Positions 55,996-64,000 of a stretch of DNA of 64,000 nt are shown piece by piece; within the stretch, counting starts at the first letter, position 1; the number at the start of each line of letters is the position of its first letter. The position numbers were made by a program, and so were the translations under genes. The notes under the pieces were generated by a model that was not told the DNA's origin, made no database searches, and saw nothing but the letters and a program-made list of their open reading frames with translations. Source of the stretch: Bryobacteraceae bacterium (GTDB lineage: Bacteria > Acidobacteriota > Terriglobia > Bryobacterales > Bryobacteraceae); assembly GCA_029975915.1 (NCBI GenBank), contig JARKOC010000466.1:62001-126000 (forward strand), read 5' to 3'.

Positions 55996-57054
55996 ATGTA
56001 CAAGTCCAAAGCATATGCTGCGCCGAGCGCCACATCGCCGCTATCCGGGATGACCATCACCCGCCGCGAGCCAACACCGCACGATGTTCAGATCGAGATT
56101 CTCTTTTGTGGCATCTGCCACTCGGACCTGCACACGGTGCGCGACGAATGGCACAGCCTCATGCCGACGGTCTACCCCTGCGTGCCTGGCCACGAAATCG
56201 TTGGACGCGTCACGCGGGTCGGTTCCGCCGTCACGAAGTTCAAGCCCGGCGACCTGGCTGGCGTCGGCTGCCTGGTCGATTCCGACCGCACCTGCCCGAA
56301 CTGCAAGGAAGGGCTCGAACAGTTCTGCCCCGGCATGGTCCTGACTTACAACTTCCCCGACAAGCACCTCGGCGGCATGACCTATGGCGGCTACTCCGAC
56401 AGCATCGTGGTCGACGAAAACTTCGTCCTCAGCGTCCCACCCAATCTGAATCTTGCCGCCGCCGCGCCGCTGCTCTGCGCCGGCATCACCACCTATTCGC
56501 CGATGCGCCACTGGGGCGTCACGAAGGGCAAGAAGGTCGGGGTCGTCGGACTCGGCGGCCTGGGCCACATGGGCGTGAAGTTCGCTCATGCGCTCGGCGC
56601 ACATACCGTCGTCTTCACAACTTCGCCCAGCAAGAAAGACGACGCGCTTCGCCTCGGCGCGGACGAGGTCGTCATCTCCCGCAATGCGGACGAGATGCAG
56701 AAGCACGCCGGCAGCTTCGACTTCATCCTCGATGCCGTCTCCGCCGACCACGACATCAACGCCTACATCCAACTCCTCCGCCGCGACGGCAACATCACCC
56801 TTGTTGGTGCGCCCGAAAAGCCATTCCCGGTATCGGCGTTCGGCCTTCTTTTTGCGCGGCGCAGCCTCTCCGGTTCGCTCATTGGCGGCATCGCCGAAAC
56901 CCAGGAGATGCTCGACTTCTGCGGCGCACACAATATCACCGCCGACGTCGAAATCATCCCTATCCAGAAGGTGAACGAAGCTTATGAGAGGATGCTGAAG
57001 TCCGACGTGAAGTACCGCTTCTCCATCGACATGGCCTCGCTGAAGGCCGAGTGA
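55996..57054 (+). CDS. Zinc-dependent alcohol dehydrogenase (YahK/cinnamyl-alcohol-dehydrogenase type)
   Basis: A 352-residue MDR protein. The catalytic zinc site is intact (Cys and His in GICHSDLHT and PGHEIVG), and the NADP-binding loop is VGLGGLGHMG. The structural-zinc loop reads CLVDSDRTCPNCKEGLEQFC; relatives have Cys where this has Asp (VDSCRTC), so only three loop Cys remain. It probably reduces aldehydes with NADPH. It follows the last AKR by 128 bp and ends the redox cluster. Confidence 0.88.
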   Translation: MYKSKAYAAPSATSPLSGMTITRREPTPHDVQIEILFCGICHSDLHTVRDEWHSLMPTVYPCVPGHEIVGRVTRVGSAVTKFKPGDLAGVGCLVDSDRTCPNCKEGLEQFCPGMVLTYNFPDKHLGGMTYGGYSDSIVVDENFVLSVPPNLNLAAAAPLLCAGITTYSPMRHWGVTKGKKVGVVGLGGLGHMGVKFAHALGAHTVVFTTSPSKKDDALRLGADEVVISRNADEMQKHAGSFDFILDAVSADHDINAYIQLLRRDGNITLVGAPEKPFPVSAFGLLFARRSLSGSLIGGIAETQEMLDFCGAHNITADVEIIPIQKVNEAYERMLKSDVKYRFSIDMASLKAE

Positions 57055-57136
57055 ACGGCTATCGAATTCTCCATTGAGTCCAGTCCGCTGAAGTCGAATC
57101 CCAGTGACGGGCGCCATCCGACGCGATGCGCCCTGA

Positions 57137-57176
57137 GTCACCCTACATCCCGCAAGGAGCGCACCATCAGGGTGAC
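57137..57176. repeat. 8-bp inverted repeat downstream of the alcohol dehydrogenase
   Basis: GTCACCCT (57137-57144) and AGGGTGAC (57169-57176) are inverted, 24 bp apart, in the gap after the dehydrogenase gene. No T-run follows, and its role is unclear. Confidence 0.3.
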
Positions 57177-57204
57177 ACGAGGAGCATGCAGCAGTACGCG
57201 GGAC

Positions 57205-57468
57205 TTACTGTTTTGCACCTCCTCCATCAGGCTGCTTGACGTTCCCGATCGACTTGATCGTGGCTTTGGCGCCCTGCCGGAGTTCTTGCGGAGTTGAGGG
57301 ATCGAGCGCGATCTCGTACAGCTTTGGCAGCGCCTTGGCGGCAGGCGGACCGATCTCTCCTAGCACGCGAACCGTAGTCTGTCGAAGCAGCGTGCTATCG
57401 TGGTCCAGTTGTTCGATCAGCTTTCTGATGATCGCCGGATGCCGGGGCTTTGCGTGCGCAAGAAACAC
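57205..57468 (-). pseudogene. HEAT-repeat fragment
   Basis: An 87-codon frame with helical pairs (IIRKLIEQLDHDSTLLRQTT, VRVLGEIGPPAAKALPKLYE, then QELRQGAKATIKSIG) matching one and a half to two HEAT units. It starts at a GTG only seven bases from the inverted repeat at 57476-57490. The 5' part of the original gene appears missing, perhaps displaced by that element. It could also be a short intact gene. Confidence 0.45.
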
Positions 57469-57881
57469 GGGACGGCCTGACCCGTCCCACCTGCGATTTC
57501 ACTGCATTCTCCCGCTGAGGTCTCCAACACACCCCAGCATACAGCGGATTTCCCGTCCTCGACCCCACCATATGGCCTGCTGGGGTGGCCATTCCCCCTC
57601 CTCCACACCGGGCCGCACTCTCGTCCGCACCTCTCCGCCGCTGTGGGACCCAAACCCGAAGTCCTTTGCAAGCCATCAGTTGTAAGGATCTTTGCCTGCA
57701 ATAACGTTGAACTTCCTCGCCGAAATATCCACAAAATTCCAAGTGGGACGGGTCAGGCTGACCCGGATTCTCAGCGGAGCGAGAAAGGAGAAGGCAATAG
57801 CCGGTCATGTCTGTGGAAGTGATCGAATCCTGGGACGAACTCGGCTAGAATCACTGAAGCAACGATTACGAGGTTCGATTC
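57469..57881. other. Non-coding stretch, 413 bp, mostly a repeat element
   Basis: No gene is supported. The left three-quarters is the inverted-repeat-flanked element at 57476-57764. Open frames across it have no recognisable motif. The end of the stretch is the leader of the MBL-fold gene. Confidence 0.5.
57476..57764. repeat. Palindromic element with perfect 15-bp inverted ends
   Basis: CCTGACCCGTCCCAC (57476-57490) and GTGGGACGGGTCAGG (57743-57757) are exact inverted copies about 250 bp apart. The right end continues as the palindrome GGGTCAGGCTGACCC (57750-57764), and related TTCTCxCxGCTGAG segments lie just inside the left end and outside the right end. Size and structure fit a MITE-like element or paired REP unit. 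Confidence 0.55.
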
Positions 57882-58706
57882 ATGAGACAACTACTGGCAC
57901 TGATTCCGATAGTCACCCTTCTCCCGGCTGCGGCCAACGCGCAGATGCGACCCGTGCAGATCGAAGGGAAAGAAGTTGCCCGCACTGATGACGTCGTCTT
58001 CCGTCAACTCGACGAACACACGTGGATCGGCACGGGGAACAGGATGGCCAACGAGAGCCTATATCTTGTGGAAGGAACGAAGAAGGCAGTCCTGATTGAC
58101 GCCGGTACCCAGATTGCCGATCTGGACAAGATTGTCGCTTCGATCACAAAAAAGCCAGTGATGCTCGTGGCCACGCACGCGCATCCGGATCACACAGGAT
58201 CAGCCACGAATTACTTCCCCGAACTCTACATCAATCCAGGTGACAGGGCATCACAATTTGTGGCCAACTACAAGGGCACCCTCAAGGACCTGAAAGACGG
58301 CGAGATCATCGACTTGGGCGGGCGGGAACTGTTGGTGGTCTTCACGCCGGCTCACACGCCCGGCTCGACCACCTTCATCGACCCCGCCGCCGGGTACGGA
58401 TTCAGCGGCGATTCGTTCGGCTCCGGCAACCTGCTGCTGTTCGGCAAGTTCTCCACGCTGATCGAGACCTGCCGGAAGATGAGCGCGATCATGGAAAAGC
58501 ACGGCATCAAGTTCCTGTATCCGGGGCACTTCATGGGCAAGAACGTCGAGACGATGCAGCGGGTGATCGATGAACTGACTCTCAGCAAGGACATCCTGTC
58601 GGGTAAAGTCAAAGGCGAGGTGAACCCGAACGGCAGGATGGGCATGAATCTCATCGTCAACGCCTACGGCGTGCGCATCAATTACAGCGAGCAGGCGCTT
58701 CAGTAA
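57882..58706 (+). CDS. Secreted metallo-beta-lactamase-fold hydrolase
   Basis: A 274-residue protein with a signal peptide (LLALIPIVTLLPAAANA). The zinc motif THAHPDHTGS is present, followed by FTPAHTPGSTTF, GFSGDSFGSG and LYPGHFMGKN, giving the expected His, Asp and His ligands. Members of this group include glyoxalase II-like, quorum-quenching and beta-lactamase enzymes; no substrate is evident. Confidence 0.85.
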   Translation: MRQLLALIPIVTLLPAAANAQMRPVQIEGKEVARTDDVVFRQLDEHTWIGTGNRMANESLYLVEGTKKAVLIDAGTQIADLDKIVASITKKPVMLVATHAHPDHTGSATNYFPELYINPGDRASQFVANYKGTLKDLKDGEIIDLGGRELLVVFTPAHTPGSTTFIDPAAGYGFSGDSFGSGNLLLFGKFSTLIETCRKMSAIMEKHGIKFLYPGHFMGKNVETMQRVIDELTLSKDILSGKVKGEVNPNGRMGMNLIVNAYGVRINYSEQALQ

Positions 58707-58812
58707 TTAGGACGCCCAGGAGCCCCGCCGCCCGGTCTCCCGGTGCTTTTCGCGGCCGTGTTGAAGGTGCCGTCCGCGAATGCCCCCGGCCAATGCAGTA
58801 CACTCGTCTGCA

Positions 58813-60171
58813 ATGCCTTTTGATCCGTACAGCCTCGACCGGGCGAGCATCGAGGCCCCGCCGCAGTCGTTCTGGGCCGCGCTGCGCCGCATCGGTCCGG
58901 GGATGATCCTGGCCGCGTCGATCGTTGGCAGCGGCGAGTTGATCGCTACCACCACGCTTGGCGCCGAGGCCGGCTATCTAGCCCTGTGGATCGTTGTGTT
59001 CTCCTGTTTCATCAAGCCCGCCATGCAGGCCGAGATAGGGCGCTACTCGATTGTCACAGGCGAAACCGGGCTGGCCGGATTCAACCGCCTGCCGGGACCG
59101 CGCTTCAAGGTGAGTTGGTCGGTTTGGGCCTGGGCGGCGATGGTGATCATGAGCCTGTTCCAGGTCGGCGCGATGTTCGGCGGGGTCTCGCAGGTGCTGA
59201 ATACCCTGATGCCGGCGGTTCCAGTCAACACCTGGGTTTTGATCCTGATGGCTTTGACTCTCTGGATCCTTCTTGGCGGGGGCTATGAGCGAATCGAACG
59301 TATCGCTACCATCAAGGTGGCCCTGTTCACTTTGATTACCTTCCTTGCCGCCGTTCTGCTGATGCGCCGCGCCGATCTGTTCAATCCGGCTGAGGTTCTG
59401 CGCGAAGGTTTCGCCTTCCATTTGCCTCCAGGCTCGGGCATCATCACCGCCATCGCGGTCTTCGGCATCACTGGCGTCGGCGCGTCCGAGATCTTCATGT
59501 ACCCGTATTGGTGTGTGGAGAAAGGCTACGCCCGCTTCACGGGCGCCCGCGACTCCTCACCCGAATGGGCCGCCCGCGCCCGTGGCTGGATCCGCGTCAT
59601 GCACACCGACATCGTGGCGTCGATGATCATTTACACGATCGCCACCGTTGCCTTCTATCTCCTTGGCGCAGGCATCCTCCATCCGCAGGGGATGGTCCCG
59701 TCGGCAAAGGACATGATCCCGGTTCTATCGAAACTCTATACTGAGACCCTCGGGTCCTGGGCGTTGCCGGTTTTCTATGCCGGAGCAATCTTCACCCTTT
59801 ACGGAACGATCTTCGCCGCCACCGCCGCCCACTCCCGCGTCTTCGCCGACATGGTCCGGCTCTCGGGTGGCTTCCGTCACGACGACTATGCGTCGCGCGT
59901 CCGCTGGCGCAACCGGTTCGTTTGGATGCTCACGCTCGTCCCGGTTGGCTTCTTCCTGACTTTTCAATCGCCCGTGAACATGGTCAAGGCGGGCGGGTAC
60001 GCCCAGGCTCTTATGCTGCCGGTCATTGCCGCGGGTTCGCTTTTCTTACGCCACCGGGCCTCGCCGGAGGAAGCCAAGCCGGGCGCGGCGATGACCGCCG
60101 GGCTCTGGATAGCGGCCATTTCTACAATACTTTTAATGGTCGCGTCGGTTGCTCTCTCTTTACAAGAATAA
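58813..60171 (+). CDS. Nramp-superfamily transporter lacking the canonical metal-site motifs
   Basis: A 452-residue protein with about 11 membrane segments. TM1 reads GPGMILAASIVGSGELIA, where canonical Nramp has DPGN (here GSGE), and TM6 has ASEIFMYPYWCV, where canonical members have MPH. The metal-binding Asp, Asn and Met/His are therefore not conserved, so transport of Mn/Fe is doubtful; Mg-type or another substrate is possible. No good ribosome-binding site supports the ATG chosen. The gene ends just before the small-RNA candidate. Confidence 0.8.
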   Translation: MPFDPYSLDRASIEAPPQSFWAALRRIGPGMILAASIVGSGELIATTTLGAEAGYLALWIVVFSCFIKPAMQAEIGRYSIVTGETGLAGFNRLPGPRFKVSWSVWAWAAMVIMSLFQVGAMFGGVSQVLNTLMPAVPVNTWVLILMALTLWILLGGGYERIERIATIKVALFTLITFLAAVLLMRRADLFNPAEVLREGFAFHLPPGSGIITAIAVFGITGVGASEIFMYPYWCVEKGYARFTGARDSSPEWAARARGWIRVMHTDIVASMIIYTIATVAFYLLGAGILHPQGMVPSAKDMIPVLSKLYTETLGSWALPVFYAGAIFTLYGTIFAATAAHSRVFADMVRLSGGFRHDDYASRVRWRNRFVWMLTLVPVGFFLTFQSPVNMVKAGGYAQALMLPVIAAGSLFLRHRASPEEAKPGAAMTAGLWIAAISTILLMVASVALSLQE

Positions 60172-60189
60172 GAGACCTTGTGGTATAGT
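60159..60189 (+). promoter_or_regulatory. Promoter-like sequence overlapping the Nramp 3' end
   Basis: TTTACA (60159-60164) and TATAGT (60184-60189) are separated by 19 bp, one or two longer than ideal. Transcription would begin near 60195, directly in front of the small-RNA candidate. Confidence 0.45.
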
Positions 60190-60194
60190 ACTGT

Positions 60195-60291
60195 CAGAGC
60201 GTACAAGAAGTACGAGCCAGCACTCCTCCGATATAAGCTGGCAATTATGCCGGTGAAGGTAATCCTCCGAATCTTCACCGGCCTTTTCTTT
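60195..60291 (+). ncRNA. Candidate small RNA with two anti-Shine-Dalgarno loops
   Basis: About 97 nt with three stem-loops. SL1: CGTAC/GTACG (60200-60214). SL2: GCCAGC/GCTGGC (60216-60242) with a 15-base loop containing CTCCTCCGAT. SL3: a perfect 10-bp stem GCCGGTGAAG/CTTCACCGGC (60249-60282) with a loop containing ATCCTCCGAAT, followed by CTTTTCTTT, an intrinsic terminator. Both large loops expose TCCTCCGA, complementary to a Shine-Dalgarno sequence. It could be an independent sRNA or be processed from the Nramp mRNA. No homology to a named family is claimed. Confidence 0.55.
60249..60291 (+). terminator. Rho-independent terminator
   Basis: A perfect 10-bp stem (60249-60258 with 60273-60282) with a 14-base loop and a T-rich tail CTTTTCTTT. 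It ends the Nramp transcript and the small-RNA candidate. Confidence 0.85.
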
Positions 60292-60352
60292 GTACGGAAT
60301 CCTTTTTGAGTATGGGTGGGGAGTTCGTTTGGTCACGCGGCGCAAGAGGGGG

Positions 60353-61270
60353 TTAGCGATGAAAATAAAGGACTTCTGCCCGAATCCGACCATTGGACTG
60401 AGCACAGTGACCGCAATCGATCTTCACCTCGGGCCAGGCCGCCCTAACCGCCTTGGGCACCTCCACGGGGTGGTCGGGCTGGTGGTACACAGACAATGAC
60501 AACCTGGGGTGGTATCGGGCGATAGTGCCCTTTGCGCCCCGGATTGCCCTCACTTCGGCCCCTTCTATATCCATTTTAATGTAGTCCACCTTGGGCAGCC
60601 CTAACTCAGCCACGATCTTGTCAATGGTTGTTAGAGGCAGTTTCACGGTCGCCTGGGCGCCCTCGCGGTGAATGACGAAGCTGTCGGCTGCCTGGTTCTC
60701 AGGATCGACCAGAAACTCCAGCATGTCGTCCTTGTCCCAGACACCCTTCGGATAGATTACCAAGCGGCCTCCGGCGATCTCTTTGGCGAAGTTGCGCCGG
60801 AGACATTCAATATTGTCTGGTGCGGGTTCGATGGCGACGACCTTTGCGGCCCCGGCATCGAGGGCGAAACGGGCGAATGTGCCGACGTTGGCACCGCAAT
60901 CCAGCACCACGTCGCCTTTCTGGACCGCTTGCGCCCCCGTCCCATAGATGGCAATGTCCTGCTCGGCAAAGTTGAAGGGGAGTATCCACTTGCTGCCTTT
61001 GGGCGCCCAGAACGGGCCATAGGGCGTTTCATAGAGTTCCAGGCCGGCTTCGTCCGTCCGTATGAACTTCGTAGCACGCAAGATTCGGTCCTTGGCTGCC
61101 GTCAGCGCCCGCTGGTGGTCGTCGACTTCGATGGCGCGGGCCAATGTGCACGCTCCTCCAGGGGTTGTCAGTGCCATATAGGCGTATTTGACCGGTACAA
61201 AGCCAGCCGCCAGGACGATAGCGAATGCCACGGCAGAGCCTGCGCCCAGCCAAATCCATTTAGGGTTCAC
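60353..61270 (-). CDS. FkbM-family methyltransferase with N-terminal membrane anchor
   Basis: A 305-residue protein. Residues 5-25 are a hydrophobic anchor ([20 protein letters not shown]). The SAM-binding Rossmann core has [21 protein letters not shown] and [18 protein letters not shown], and the FkbM signature [20 protein letters not shown] lies near residue 230. FkbM enzymes O-methylate sugars and other hydroxyls. It is a lone gene; substrate unknown. Confidence 0.85.
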   Translation of the reverse strand: MNPKWIWLGAGSAVAFAIVLAAGFVPVKYAYMALTTPGGACTLARAIEVDDHQRALTAAKDRILRATKFIRTDEAGLELYETPYGPFWAPKGSKWILPFNFAEQDIAIYGTGAQAVQKGDVVLDCGANVGTFARFALDAGAAKVVAIEPAPDNIECLRRNFAKEIAGGRLVIYPKGVWDKDDMLEFLVDPENQAADSFVIHREGAQATVKLPLTTIDKIVAELGLPKVDYIKMDIEGAEVRAIRGAKGTIARYHPRLSLSVYHQPDHPVEVPKAVRAAWPEVKIDCGHCAQSNGRIRAEVLYFHR

Positions 61271-61327
61271 AGGCTTCAGGTTAGCAGTTTTGACCCACTG
61301 TTTCGGTCACGCGATATCCTATCTTTC

Positions 61328-61933
61328 ATGGACTTCGTCAGTGGATCGATCGGATGGATCGAGGTGGTCTGCGGGCCGATGTTTTCTGGCAAGAGCGAGG
61401 AACTGATCCGCCGGCTGCGGCGGGCGATGATCGCACGCAAGCGGGTCCAGGTCTTCAAGCCTGTTATCGACACCAGGTATAGCGACAACGAGATTGTCAG
61501 CCACGGCGATTCGAGGATGCTGTCCGAGAGCGTCGCCACCGCGGCCGACATCATGCTGAATCTGGACTGGCGGACCCAGGTTGTGGGCATCGACGAGGCC
61601 AATTTCTTCGGATCGGGCCTTGTCGAGGTCGCTCAACAACTTGCCGATAGCGGCAAGCAGGTGATCATTGCCGGCCTGGACACCGATTACATGGGCCGGC
61701 CATTCGCTCCGATTCCCGATCTGCTTTGCCACGCCGAATCCATCACCAAGACTCTGGCCATCTGTTTGCGCTGCGGCAACCCGGCCAAGCACACCCAACG
61801 ACTGGTGGAATCCGATGATTTAATTGTCGTGGGAGCATCTGGAATGTACGAAGCGCGCTGCCGGCGTTGTTTTGAACCAGGCGTCCCAAAGCAGGAGAGC
61901 TTTGATTTTGTAAGAGCCAGACGTCAAGATTGA
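61328..61933 (+). CDS. tdk: Thymidine kinase
   Basis: A 201-residue type II thymidine kinase. Walker A is [11 protein letters not shown], the DxE-type motif is in VGIDEANFF, and the lasso-loop zinc site uses [13 protein letters not shown] and CRRC. It phosphorylates thymidine in salvage. The frame is open further upstream, but the ATG at 61328 matches the family N-terminus ([10 protein letters not shown]). Confidence 0.94.
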   Translation: MDFVSGSIGWIEVVCGPMFSGKSEELIRRLRRAMIARKRVQVFKPVIDTRYSDNEIVSHGDSRMLSESVATAADIMLNLDWRTQVVGIDEANFFGSGLVEVAQQLADSGKQVIIAGLDTDYMGRPFAPIPDLLCHAESITKTLAICLRCGNPAKHTQRLVESDDLIVVGASGMYEARCRRCFEPGVPKQESFDFVRARRQD

Positions 61934-62001
61934 AACGCGGTGCCACTCAGATCCATCTTGTACAGTGCTAGACTGTCAAATTGCCAGGAGGCAATTACCG
62001 A

Positions 62002-62892
62002 GTGAGCGACTACCAACAACCCCAACCCCAACAGCCCGTCTACCAGGTGCCGGCGCCCGATTCCGGCTCGCACGGGCTGAAGTTCGCGATATTGTTCGGC
62101 GCAGTGATCGCCCTGATCGCGGCAAACGTTTACCTGTTCCTCCAAATCGACACCTTGAAGCAAGATATCGCCAAGGGCAACACTGCGATTCTTGATGAAG
62201 TCGGCCGGGTGCGCGAAAGCCACTCCGTCAGTACCGCCGCAGCCCGGCAGAATGTGGAGAGCTTGAAAGACGAACTTGAAGCGGCGCGCCGCCAGGCGCA
62301 AATGGCCGTTGGCCAAGCGAAAGTGGATGCGGAGAAGAACGCAGCCGCCATCGCCCGCCGGCTCGAGCAGCAGCAGAAGGCAGTGGAAGAAAGCCTGCGG
62401 ACGGAAGTGGCGAAAGTCGAACAGACGGCGTCCACCAAGATTGGCGAAGTCTCCACTGAGGTGTCGAACGTAAAGACCGATGTGTCGGCTACCAAGTCGG
62501 AGCTCGAGAAGACCATCGCTGAGTTGAAGACAACGCGCGGCGACCTGGGCGTGCAGAGCGGCTTGATCGCCACAAATGCAAGTGAGCTTGCGGCGTTGAA
62601 GAGACTGGGCGAACGGAACTACTTCGACATCAACCTTGGCAAGACCAAGGCCCCGGTGCGGATAGGCGATGTCCTTCTTCAACTGAAGAAAGCTGATGTC
62701 AAGAAGAACAGGTACACGGTGGACGTGGTTGCCGATGACAAGAAGGTGGAGAAAAAGGACAAAGGCGTGAACGAGCCGGTCCAGTTCTACACATCGAAAG
62801 CGCGGCAGCCGTATGAGATCGTCATCAACGAAGTGAAAAAGGACCAGATTGTGGGCTATCTGTCCACGCCGAAGGTCCAGGTCGCGCGATAG
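62002..62892 (+). CDS. Membrane-anchored coiled-coil protein of unknown function
   Basis: A 296-residue protein from a GTG at 62002, with AGGAGG about ten bases upstream. A Gln/Pro-rich cytoplasmic N-terminus (YQQPQPQQPVYQVPAP) precedes one transmembrane helix (FAILFGAVIALIAANVYLFL), then a long coiled coil of about 150 residues (KDELEAARRQAQMAVGQAK, RLEQQQKAVEESLRTEVAKV) and a beta-rich C-terminal domain (YFDINLGKTKAPVRIGDVLL). The gene probably ends at the terminator at 62919-62956. I do not recognise the C-terminal domain. Confidence 0.7.
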   Translation: MSDYQQPQPQQPVYQVPAPDSGSHGLKFAILFGAVIALIAANVYLFLQIDTLKQDIAKGNTAILDEVGRVRESHSVSTAAARQNVESLKDELEAARRQAQMAVGQAKVDAEKNAAAIARRLEQQQKAVEESLRTEVAKVEQTASTKIGEVSTEVSNVKTDVSATKSELEKTIAELKTTRGDLGVQSGLIATNASELAALKRLGERNYFDINLGKTKAPVRIGDVLLQLKKADVKKNRYTVDVVADDKKVEKKDKGVNEPVQFYTSKARQPYEIVINEVKKDQIVGYLSTPKVQVAR

Positions 62893-62918
62893 CGGCCGGA
62901 AACATTCGTGTCCACTCG

Positions 62919-62956
62919 CCGCCGCCTGTCCCGGTGATAGGTGGCGGTTTCGTTTG
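62919..62956 (+). terminator. Rho-independent terminator after the coiled-coil gene
   Basis: CCGCCGCCT (62919-62927) pairs with AGGTGGCGG (62939-62947), a 9-bp stem with one G-U pair, followed by TTTCGTTTG. It is 26 bp after the stop codon. Confidence 0.65.
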
Positions 62957-62964
62957 TCCGCGGC

Positions 62965-64000
62965 CTACGGGGCTTGCCAGACCAGTTCAAGCCCCGCGAC
63001 AAAGCTGCGTCCGGGCATAGGAACGCCCGCAATCTCCTCGTAGCGCGTGGATGTGATGTTGCCGAACTGTACGAATGGCCGGACGCGCCCCATGGTCTTG
63101 GTTGCCGCCAGATCCCATACGCCGTATTCGTCCTGGTTGAACCTTTGGACGGCGCCGGCGCGGCTGCGCAGCGCGATGCGTCCGGGCAGGGAGGCGGTCC
63201 AGCCGAAGACTCCGCTGTGGGCGGCGTAGTTGAAGGCGTACTTCGATTGAAGTCCGGGTAATGGCGCGGAACTCCCTTTCAAGGCCGTATAAGACCAGGC
63301 GGCCGTCTGTCCGTGGCCACGCCAAGCGGCCGAGGATTCCAGCCCAGTGAAGTTCAGGCGCTGGACGTTCATCGCCTGCCAGTAGGAATCGGGCGAAGAT
63401 CGGACATAGTCGATGATGTTCGAATCAAGGCGGCGGAAGATGGTGGATTGCAGGCGCCAGTTCGAGTCAGGACGGTACTCCGCGCCTGCTTCGTAACTCC
63501 AGGCGCGTTCCGGCTTCAGCCCAGCATCGCCGCGGTTGGCCGGATCACGATAGTACAGATCGGTGAACGTCGGCAGCCGGAAGGCTCTGGTCACACTGGC
63601 GCGCAGTTTCAGCCGGGATCCTGCCCAGTAGCCGAGTGCCAGAGATGGGTTCCATTCCGACAATCCCCGGTGGCTTTCAGCGCGGGCGCCGGCTGAGAGG
63701 CTGAAACTCCCGAGCATGCGCACATCGAGCAGGGCGTAGGCTGCTCCGCGGCGGCGGCCGTGGCGGCCCAGATTGGTCGAGTCGATGGAATCGCCGAATC
63801 CCTCGCCTCCATAGAACAAAGAGACGCCCTCGGCCAGATTCTGCTTGCGGCGCAAGCTGGCGTGCCAGGACTCGGCGACGTGGTGGTTGGTATAAACCCA
63901 CGGCCGTGCACGATACAACACAAACAGGTCGGTGTGACGCCGGTAACCAAACGAAGCCTCGGTCCCTTCGCCCAGGTTCTGGCGAATCGAGCCCATCCAG
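62965..64000 (-). CDS. TonB-dependent outer-membrane receptor, partial (N-terminus beyond the right edge)
   Basis: The last 345 or so codons of a beta-barrel receptor. Alternating strands and the periplasmic turns are clear: RLKLRASVTRAFRLPTFTDL then YYRDPANRG, GLKPERAWSYEAGAEYR and the C-terminal RSFVAGLELVWQAP. The FRLPTFTDLYY-GDAGLKPE pattern is like BtuB (cobalamin) receptors, though ferric siderophore or sugar receptors look similar. The plug and TonB box lie outside the window. The frame is open to the edge, so its start is not in view. Confidence 0.85.
   Translation of the reverse strand, partial: WMGSIRQNLGEGTEASFGYRRHTDLFVLYRARPWVYTNHHVAESWHASLRRKQNLAEGVSLFYGGEGFGDSIDSTNLGRHGRRRGAAYALLDVRMLGSFSLSAGARAESHRGLSEWNPSLALGYWAGSRLKLRASVTRAFRLPTFTDLYYRDPANRGDAGLKPERAWSYEAGAEYRPDSNWRLQSTIFRRLDSNIIDYVRSSPDSYWQAMNVQRLNFTGLESSAAWRGHGQTAAWSYTALKGSSAPLPGLQSKYAFNYAAHSGVFGWTASLPGRIALRSRAGAVQRFNQDEYGVWDLAATKTMGRVRPFVQFGNITSTRYEEIAGVPMPGRSFVAGLELVWQAP

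Noticed and set aside
57395..57808. An open frame on the minus strand across the repeat element
   Set aside because: It lies within the inverted-repeat element, has no motif, and overlaps another frame of similar quality.
61270..61327. Extending the thymidine kinase frame upstream to 60668
   Set aside because: The upstream frame is opposite the FkbM gene, and thymidine kinases start at the [10 protein letters not shown] region.
62965..64000. A cobalamin riboswitch for the TonB-dependent receptor
   Set aside because: The gene's 5' end lies outside the window, so no leader is visible.

Overview
The window is GC-rich bacterial chromosome. Its contents fit an Acidobacteriota genome of the Bryobacterales/Solibacter type: Tat-exported oxidoreductases, two Tat-type sulfatases, a CE15 glucuronoyl esterase, a GH97 glycosidase, DUF1080 and Gfo/Idh/MocA proteins, a PEP-CTERM protein, a PHP protein with a signal peptide, and many secreted proteins of unknown function. 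This placement is inferred from gene content; no rRNA gene is present. I saw no tRNA, rRNA or CRISPR array.

Region by region: (1) 1-6592. A truncated esterase runs off the left edge. Divergent from it is a tight six-gene operon with an esterase, three ATP-grasp ligases, a YbdK/GCS2-type carboxylate-amine ligase and an M29 metallopeptidase, which looks like a pathway for an undescribed peptide-like or amide-linked metabolite. (2) 6719-12098, all minus strand: KDPG aldolase, a DUF1080 3-keto-glycoside hydrolase-like protein, a Gfo/Idh/MocA oxidoreductase behind a 12-bp inverted repeat, a HEAT protein and a glucuronoyl esterase, which together suggest plant-polymer and uronate catabolism. (3) 12265-23695: secreted unknowns, a Met-rich lipoprotein/geranylgeranyl-reductase-like/hemL operon followed by a PIN-toxin remnant, a PLP decarboxylase, a processive GT2 and a sulfatase. 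(4) 23746-29365: hrcA-grpE-dnaJ-nadD followed by a PhoR/PhoB-type two-component pair. (5) 29451-33110: an aldo/keto reductase, a VOC protein and then a mobile island (a KHGL-motif protein, an IS256 relic, and a RAYT gene with its REP-like repeats). (6) 33212-50024: hexuronate-type MFS plus UroD-like protein, membrane and surface proteins, sulfatase, M28 peptidase, GH97, inositol-phosphate synthase, a LytTR regulator and coaX with a coupled unknown gene. (7) 50058-57054: an AraC regulator divergent from three aldo/keto reductases, a cupin-CMD fusion and a zinc alcohol dehydrogenase, reminiscent of aldehyde-response systems. (8) 57205-64000: a palindromic repeat element, an MBL hydrolase, an atypical Nramp protein followed by a strong small-RNA candidate with two anti-Shine-Dalgarno loops, an FkbM methyltransferase, thymidine kinase, a coiled-coil membrane protein, and a TonB-dependent receptor running off the right edge.

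The strongest candidates for something undescribed are the amidoligase operon (305-6592) and the small RNA candidate (about 60195-60291). Secondary points are the RAYT/REP island, the operator-like repeats near 10541 and 51078, the repeat element at 57476-57764, and the Nramp homologue that lacks the canonical metal-site residues.
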